From NCBI GenBank assembly GCA_963837635.1, contig CAWINY010000003.1, positions 372,001 to 436,000 on the forward strand: a DNA stretch of 64,000 nucleotides. The letters are read 5' to 3'. Under the pieces are notes generated by a model. It was not told where the DNA came from. It saw only the letters and a list, made by a program, of their open reading frames with translations, and ran no database searches. Position numbers and translations under genes: made by a program. This document shows positions 59,106-64,000 of this stretch, one piece after another. Source of the stretch: CAWINY01 sp963837635 (lineage in GTDB: Bacteria; Acidobacteriota; Terriglobia; Terriglobales; Acidobacteriaceae). Within the stretch, counting starts at the first letter, position 1, and each line of letters opens with the position of its first letter.

Positions 59106-60641
59106 TTACGCTTTCGCCGCCATGGCGCGCTCGCTCTTGAAGCGCTCCTTGTACTCACCCAACAGCTTCTTCATGTCGGCCTTGAGCTGATCGTCGAGAA
59201 TCTTCTTCTCCATGATCGCCTTCAGCAGGCCAGGGTTCATCGTGTCGACGTAGGTGTACAGGCCCATTTCAAAGGCGCGCACATCCGCGATCGCGACATC
59301 ATCCAGGAAGCCGTTGGTGCCGGCGAAGATCACTAAAATCTGCTTGCTGAAGGGCAGCGGCGAGAACTGGTTCTGCTTCAGCACTTCGACCAGACGTTGG
59401 CCGCGAGCCAACTGGGCTTGCGTGGCCTTATCCAGATCGCTGCCGAACTGCGCGAAGGCCGCCAGTTCGCGGTATTGCGCCAGTTCCAGCTTCAAGCTGC
59501 CGGCCACTTGGCGCATAGCTTTGATCTGCGCGCTGCCGCCGACGCGGCTTACCGACAGACCGACGTTCACTGCGGGACGGACGCCACTGTTGAACAAGTC
59601 GGTTTCCAGAAAGATCTGGCCGTCGGTAATGGAAATCACGTTGGTCGGAATGTAAGCCGACACGTCACCCGCCTGGGTTTCGATGATGGGTAGCGCCGTC
59701 AGCGAACCGCCGCCGTTCTTGTCGCTCACCTTGGCGGCGCGCTCCAGCAGGCGCGAGTGGAGATAGAACACATCACCCGGATAGGCTTCACGGCCCGGCG
59801 GGCGGCGCAGCAGCAGCGAAATTTCGCGATACGCCGCCGCGTGCTTGGAAAGATCGTCGTAGATGCAGAGCGCGTGGCGCTTGGTGTCGCGGAAGTACTC
59901 GCCCATGGCGCAGGCGGCGTACGGAGCGATGTACTGCATTGGGGCCGGATCGGAGGCCGAGGCTACCACCACGATGGTGTACGCCATGGCGCCGTAGTCT
60001 TCCAGGATCTTCACCACCTGCGCGACCGAAGAACGCTTCTGGCCGATGGCGCAGTAGATGCAGATCAGGTCGTTGCCCTTGTTATTGATAATCGTGTCAA
60101 GGGCTACGGCCGTCTTGCCGGTCTGGCGGTCGCCGATGATCAATTCGCGCTGGCCGCGGCCAACCGGGATCATCGAGTCGATGGCCTTCAGGCCCGTGGC
60201 CATCGGCTCGCGCACCGGCTGGCGTTCGATAACGCCGGGGGCGATGCGCTCCAGTTGGATGAACTGGTCGGTGGCGATGGGACCTTTATCGTCGATCGGC
60301 TGACCGAGCGAATTGACCACGCGGCCGATCATGGCTTCGCCGACCGGAACCGACATGATGCGGCCCGTGCGCTTGACCTGATCGCCTTCCTTGATCTCGG
60401 TGTATTCGCCCAAGAGCACCGCGCCGACCTGGTCTTCTTCCAGGTTCATGGCAAGGCCGGCGACGCCATGCGGGAACTCTAACAGTTCGCCAGCCATGAC
60501 TTTGTCGAGGCCATAGATGCGGGCGATACCGTCGCCCAACGACATGACCGTGCCAACCTCATCCACCGCGATTCGCGACTCATAATGCTCAATCTGTTCG
60601 CGAATCAGTTTTGTGATTTCGTCTGCTTTGATCTGCGCCAT
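59106..60641 (-). CDS. atpA: ATP synthase alpha subunit
   Basis: The non-catalytic nucleotide-binding F1 subunit, 511 residues. RELIIGDRQTGKTAVALDTI (Walker A), ICIYCAIGQKRS, the PGREAYPGDVFYLHSRLLER block and the signature PAVNVGLSVSRVGGSAQ are present. It lies between delta and gamma, the usual order. Confidence 0.98.
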   Translation of the reverse strand: MAQIKADEITKLIREQIEHYESRIAVDEVGTVMSLGDGIARIYGLDKVMAGELLEFPHGVAGLAMNLEEDQVGAVLLGEYTEIKEGDQVKRTGRIMSVPVGEAMIGRVVNSLGQPIDDKGPIATDQFIQLERIAPGVIERQPVREPMATGLKAIDSMIPVGRGQRELIIGDRQTGKTAVALDTIINNKGNDLICIYCAIGQKRSSVAQVVKILEDYGAMAYTIVVVASASDPAPMQYIAPYAACAMGEYFRDTKRHALCIYDDLSKHAAAYREISLLLRRPPGREAYPGDVFYLHSRLLERAAKVSDKNGGGSLTALPIIETQAGDVSAYIPTNVISITDGQIFLETDLFNSGVRPAVNVGLSVSRVGGSAQIKAMRQVAGSLKLELAQYRELAAFAQFGSDLDKATQAQLARGQRLVEVLKQNQFSPLPFSKQILVIFAGTNGFLDDVAIADVRAFEMGLYTYVDTMNPGLLKAIMEKKILDDQLKADMKKLLGEYKERFKSERAMAAKA

Positions 60642-60769
60642 GTTTAATTGCCTGCCACATTCGTGGCCAGTCCTAGAATTTTGCCAAACTGCTCTTGGCC
60701 TGCTTCGATCCCTGCGGACCGAAGCTACTCGACCATGAGCCCTGCTTCAATTGGAACTTGTTGCGCCAC

Positions 60770-60836
60770 TGTGCCGTTCTCCGTTTTCCGTCCTCCGAAT
60801 CACGGGGAAACGGAGAATGCGGAACGGAAAACGACG
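60770..60836. repeat. CCGTTNN heptamer inverted repeat in the atp operon
   Basis: GTGCCGTTCTCCGTTTTCCG (60771-60790) faces GGAAACGGAGAATGCGGAAC and GGAAAACG (about 60807-60834). Same words as 45796-45888 in the phage-like region. Confidence 0.7.
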
Positions 60837-60840
60837 GGCG

Positions 60841-61380
60841 CTATGCTTCGCTTAGCTGCGCGCGCATGCGATGCAACTGGCCGCGAAGCGAACCGTCGTA
60901 TATGGTGCTGCCCAGCCGGACCACAGCCCCGCCCAGCAGCTTGGCATCGAGCTTGTACTCGGCGCGCACTTTCTTGCCGGTCATGGCGGCCACCCGGGCC
61001 TCAAGCGCCTCGCGCTCGGCCGGGTTCAAGTCCCGCGCACTGACGATCTCGGCATCGCTGAATCCCAGCCGCTGGTTCAATTCCAACTCGAACTGATGCA
61101 CGATCACTGCCAGCATGTTCATGCGGCGATGGTCGATCAGCACAGCCATGAAGTTGCGCACGGCAGTCGCCAAGCCGGCGCGCTGCACCAGCGCATCGAG
61201 CACTTTCAGCTTCTGCTCGGCGGTGATCGCCGGGCTTTCCCAGACCCGGCGCAGGTCGCCACTGGCGTTGACGATCTCGATGATCGACCGCATCTCCTGA
61301 CGAATGGCATTGGGGTCCAACTTCAGATTGATGACTACGTCGGCGAAGGCGCGGGCGTAACGAATGCCAACCGATGCCAT
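60841..61380 (-). CDS. atpH: ATP synthase delta subunit
   Basis: 179 residues. IRYARAFADVV at the start and VRNFMAVLIDHRRMNMLAVI with C-terminal SARDLNPAEREALEARVAAMTGKKV (in part) and DGSLRGQLHRMRAQL are typical of OSCP/delta, which ties F1 to the peripheral stalk. It starts 3 bp after the b' stop. Confidence 0.95.
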   Translation of the reverse strand: MASVGIRYARAFADVVINLKLDPNAIRQEMRSIIEIVNASGDLRRVWESPAITAEQKLKVLDALVQRAGLATAVRNFMAVLIDHRRMNMLAVIVHQFELELNQRLGFSDAEIVSARDLNPAEREALEARVAAMTGKKVRAEYKLDAKLLGGAVVRLGSTIYDGSLRGQLHRMRAQLSEA

Positions 61381-61383
61381 GGG

Positions 61384-62187
61384 TTAGTGGCCGTCCTTTC
61401 CGTTACTGCCAAGCTGGTCGGTGAAGCTGCGTACCAGCGCCTGGTCGGTGCTCGGATCGACGTGAATGCGACGCTCGGCCATGCTCACCGCCAACTCTGC
61501 CGCAAAAGCCTTGAGCTCGCGACGGGCGATCCTGGCGGCGGCCACAATCTCGGACTCGACACTTTCGACGATCTTCTTCTTGTCTTCCTCGGCAGCCGCG
61601 ACGATGCGGGCTTCTTCCGCCGCAGCTTCCTTCTCGGCAGCCGCGTGCATCCCGGCAATCTCTTGGTCCAGTCTGGAGAGCCGCGTCTCGACGTCGGCCA
61701 GCCGGCGATTGGCATCCGCGCTGGCGCGCTGCGCTTCGTCGATCCCCTTGCGAATGCTCTCGGTGCGGGCGCGGAACGTGGCCGGCAAGTTCTTCTTCAG
61801 CAACAGTGCTATCAACAGCGCCACGATGGCAAAGTTCAGAATGAAGGCAACCGAGGACATCGCTTCCGGAGTCAAGCCGGTCTTACTGGCGAACCACTTC
61901 ACCGAGGGCGAAAACTTGAACGCGTTAGTTTCAGCTTGTTCCGCAGCCGCTTCCTTGGCTTCCTTTTCCTTGGCCGACTCTGGGCTCGAAGCGGCTTGTG
62001 CGGCCTGCTCGGGTTGCGCCACGCTGGCCGCGGGAGCGCTCGCCGGAGGCTGCATGGCCGAGGGCGCAGCCGTCTGCTCTTGCTGCTGCGGGGCTGCCGC
62101 AGGGGCTTGCTGGGCAGAGGCCAGAGTTACGAAACCAATCAGGGAAATAACTACGGTCAGGATTGTGACCCGGAACTTCAGGCTCAT
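61384..62187 (-). CDS. atpF: ATP synthase b' subunit with a signal-like, Pro/Ala/Gln-rich N-terminal extension
   Basis: 267 residues, about 100 longer than usual. Residues 1-25 resemble a signal peptide (FRVTILTVVISLIGFVTLAS), 26-90 are Pro/Ala/Gln-rich, then the membrane anchor (VAFILNFAIVALLIALLL) and the long peripheral-stalk coiled-coil (ARTESIRKGIDEAQRASADA). The extension would place a disordered domain outside the inner membrane. The gene overlaps the upstream b gene by 4 bp (ATGA). Confidence 0.9.
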   Translation of the reverse strand: MSLKFRVTILTVVISLIGFVTLASAQQAPAAAPQQQEQTAAPSAMQPPASAPAASVAQPEQAAQAASSPESAKEKEAKEAAAEQAETNAFKFSPSVKWFASKTGLTPEAMSSVAFILNFAIVALLIALLLKKNLPATFRARTESIRKGIDEAQRASADANRRLADVETRLSRLDQEIAGMHAAAEKEAAAEEARIVAAAEEDKKKIVESVESEIVAAARIARRELKAFAAELAVSMAERRIHVDPSTDQALVRSFTDQLGSNGKDGH

Positions 62188-62660
62188 TGGACACCGCCCG
62201 CCGGATACTGTGCCACTCCGACCTGCCGGAAGATGCGAGTGATGACCTCGCTAGCCAGCCGTTCCGCTTCCGCTTGAATGCTCGTCTTGGAGAGCTCGAC
62301 ATCGCCGGCGATCGCGGCCTTGGCGGCTTTGACCTCGGCATCGGCTTTGGCCCGCACTTCAGCGATGGCAGTGGCACGCAGCTCCAGTGCCTTCTTGCGC
62401 CGGGCGTCCTGTGACTTAAAAACGGCGACCCGCGCCTCACGCAAAGCCGTCTCGTATTCCGCGGTGCGCGCTTCGGCGGCGGCGATATCGGCGCGCGCCT
62501 TCTCCAACGCACCTTCCGTCTTTGCCCGACGCTCGGCCAACACACGAGTCATCGGCTTGTGCACCATCAGGCGATACGCCACGAAGAGCAGCACAAATAG
62601 GACGACGGTCGGGATGGACCCGAGCAGAAGCTGGCCTAACTGCCTTAAAGTATCTTCCAT
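62184..62660 (-). CDS. atpF: ATP synthase b subunit
   Basis: 158 residues: one N-terminal membrane segment (TVVLFVLLFVAYRLMVHKPM) and a coiled-coil (LEKARADIAAAEARTAEYET; VRAKADAEVKAAKAAIAG). First gene of the operon; together with the b' gene it forms a heterodimeric stalk. No subunit a or c gene precedes it in the window. Confidence 0.92.
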   Translation of the reverse strand: MEDTLRQLGQLLLGSIPTVVLFVLLFVAYRLMVHKPMTRVLAERRAKTEGALEKARADIAAAEARTAEYETALREARVAVFKSQDARRKKALELRATAIAEVRAKADAEVKAAKAAIAGDVELSKTSIQAEAERLASEVITRIFRQVGVAQYPAGGVQ

Positions 62661-62692
62661 GTATTACTGAGCCGAGTGGGATTTCATTGAGA

Positions 62693-62722
62693 ACGATACA
62701 TGGTGGCGCAAGAAACTGTCAA
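62693..62722 (-). promoter_or_regulatory. Possible promoter of the ATP synthase operon
   Basis: On the minus strand TTGACA (62717-62722), 18 bp, TATCGT (62693-62698), about 30 bp before the first gene. Confidence 0.55.
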
Positions 62723-63165
62723 ACGGATTTGCCGGATTTGGACGCGCATCACGCTGATGGGTGATGGCCAACATAAGGGCTTGTTCAGGCCTCAAGGTTT
62801 GTAGCCGAAACCGCGATTTTGGCTGGGATTTGTCGTAGGCCGGCGTCTCGCCGGGGGAACTCTTTGAGCTGCTGTGCCGCAAACGAGACTCCGCCGGCGA
62901 GACGATCCTGCACTTCGCGCTCGGCTCATTTTTTCCTTCCAGATGAGTTGTAAAACGCGGAGCTTCGGCCTATCGTTGTTGACCGCGGAAGGGTTCAGGA
63001 TTTTTTCCTCCCAGGCAGGCATTGTCTCCCGGGAGAACCAAAATTGCGGCACCGCAGCACGCCCCCGGGAATCCCCACAAGCGCGCCTTTTGCGCCTGCT
63101 GGTGGAAGCGTGCTGGCGCGGTTCGAGCTCAACCAGCGGTTCCCGAATAGCTAAGGAGATCGGCG
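62723..63165. other. Intergenic region between the atp operon and hfq
   Basis: About 440 bp between divergent genes. It contains the CGTCTCGCCGG (62844-62854) / CCGGCGAGACG (62894-62904) repeat pair, and a CCCGGGAG-type dyad near 63025. I see no supported gene; the hfq promoter should lie here but no convincing hexamer pair was found. Confidence 0.45.
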
Positions 63166-63489
63166 ATGGAAAACAAGCCGGCGCAGAACATCCAGGATTC
63201 CTTTCTCAACACAGCGCGCAAAGAAAAAGTCAACATTACGCTGTACTTGCTCAGCGGGGTGAAGCTGACTGGCCGCATCCGTTCCTTTGATAAATACTCG
63301 GTCGTGCTCGAAACCAATAGCCAGGAACAGTTGATCTTCAAGCACGCCATTTCTACCGTGGTCATGAGCAAGCCGCACATGGAACGTGCGCAAGCGGCAG
63401 GCGAACGGCCTCACGCGGTGGAGCCGCGTCCGGCCGCCTCCGCCCCGCCGGCTCCGGCGGCCAGCAGCGGAACCGGCACGGAGGGATAG
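63166..63489 (+). CDS. hfq: RNA chaperone Hfq
   Basis: 107 residues. Sm1 is NIQDSFLNTARKEKVNITLYLLSGVKLTG (in part) and Sm2 contains LIFKHAISTVV, close to the classical YKHA motif. It forms the hexameric ring that pairs sRNAs with mRNAs. AAGGAG at 63152-63157 supports ATG 63166. The C-terminal ~35 residues are Pro/Ala-rich and disordered. hfq followed by hflX is a common order. Confidence 0.95.
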   Translation: MENKPAQNIQDSFLNTARKEKVNITLYLLSGVKLTGRIRSFDKYSVVLETNSQEQLIFKHAISTVVMSKPHMERAQAAGERPHAVEPRPAASAPPAPAASSGTGTEG

Positions 63490-63525
63490 CTTATTCCCTG
63501 GGTTCGGGACCGAGACCGGGATGCC

Positions 63526-64000
63526 ATGCGTTCGAGAGACACCGGCGAGCGGGTCGTGCTCGTGGGTGTGGACCTGCGTTCGGCTGCCGCACCGAAGCGG
63601 GTTGGGGAGACGCGCAGCCGCGACTCGTCGACCGAAGCCATCACTCCGGTGCTTCCGCAGGCGCGTGCCGCACGGGAAGCCTCAAAGGTCTCTGGCCCGG
63701 ACCTCGATACCAATGGGAACATCTTCAGCCCCGAAGAATCCCTGGCCGAGCTGCGCGAGTTGGCCACCAGCGCCGGCGGCGAGGTCGTAGCCGAGTTCCT
63801 GCAATCGCGCGACCGGCCCGATCCGGCAACCCTGATCGGGCGTGGCAAGCTGGAAGAGATCGCGGGCGTGGTGGCTTCGTCCAACGCCGACGTGGTCATC
63901 TTTGATCACGAGCTTTCGCCCTCGCAGCTGCGCAACCTGGAGCGCGAGATCAAGACGCGCGTCATCGACCGCACCCAGCTCATCCTGGACATCTTTGCCC
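63526..64000 (+). CDS. hflX: GTPase HflX, N-terminal part (3' end outside window)
   Basis: The frame from ATG 63526 is open to the window edge (about 158 codons). The text LIGRGKLEEIAGVVASSNAD, VVIFDHELSPSQLRNLE and VIDRTQLILDIFA is the HflX N-terminal nucleotide-binding domain signature; the GTPase domain is beyond the window. HflX splits stalled ribosomes. ATG 63521 is in a different frame and is not the start. Confidence 0.92.
   Translation, partial: MRSRDTGERVVLVGVDLRSAAAPKRVGETRSRDSSTEAITPVLPQARAAREASKVSGPDLDTNGNIFSPEESLAELRELATSAGGEVVAEFLQSRDRPDPATLIGRGKLEEIAGVVASSNADVVIFDHELSPSQLRNLEREIKTRVIDRTQLILDIFA

Noticed and set aside
62792..63052. 86-codon minus-strand open frame between atp and hfq
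   Set aside because: It runs through the CGTCTCGCCGG repeat pair and is basic and low-complexity; no coding signal.

Overview
The window looks like chromosomal DNA of an Acidobacteriota bacterium (class Terriglobia or a close relative), probably from an environmental genome. I infer this from high GC, the type IV pilus order pilB-pilT-pilC-pilS-pilR, an hrcA-grpE-dnaJ-rsmE cluster, a split F-type ATP synthase operon whose b' subunit has a signal-peptide-like extension, and intergenic regions packed with short-word inverted repeats. No rRNA, tRNA or CRISPR array was recognised.

Layout. 1-262: end of imidazolonepropionase (hutI). 0.7-8.3 kb: type IV pilus motor and two-component genes. 8.3-9.6 kb: an ISAzo13-family insertion sequence with matching terminal repeats. 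9.7-15.0 kb, minus strand: dusB, rpmE, a SirB1-like protein, proline dehydrogenase, trxB and an exported protein. 15.3-18.5 kb: a MacB/FtsX-type permease, an MBL-fold hydrolase and the Fe-S repair protein ScdA. 18.8-22.8 kb: heat-shock cluster behind a degenerate CIRCE operator. 23.1-28.9 kb: a complete 22-codon lysine-rich micro-gene, a CPBP protease, thiolase, an unknown gene, purU and a radical SAM enzyme resembling tetraether/membrane-spanning lipid synthases.

29.1-55.3 kb is a defective or domesticated tailed-phage region: a CI-like repressor with degenerate S24 residues, a divergent operator, small early genes, terminase subunits, a signal-peptide-bearing tail-spike-like protein, portal, putative protease and scaffold, capsid, connector, tail/baseplate genes, a holin-like protein, a lipoprotein and a cysteine-peptidase-like protein. 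No integrase or tape-measure gene is visible, and two tail loci look frame-disrupted. Cargo includes a complete IS1595-family element (31281-33651, perfect 8-bp target duplication) with three passenger genes, a membrane-protein pair, and a HipA-like kinase/DUF3037 pair split by a four-helix-bundle gene flanked by inverted heptameric repeats.

55.9-62.7 kb, minus strand: ATP synthase genes b, b', delta, alpha, gamma, beta, epsilon; subunits a and c are absent. 63.2-64.0 kb: hfq, then the start of hflX, which runs off the window.

The most unusual features are the concentric inverted repeats between genes, the four-helix-bundle gene carried between the same repeats, the IS1595 element with cargo, the isolated micro-gene, and a dnaJ with no ATG/GTG/TTG start. 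All functional calls come from reading sequence motifs; no database search was run.
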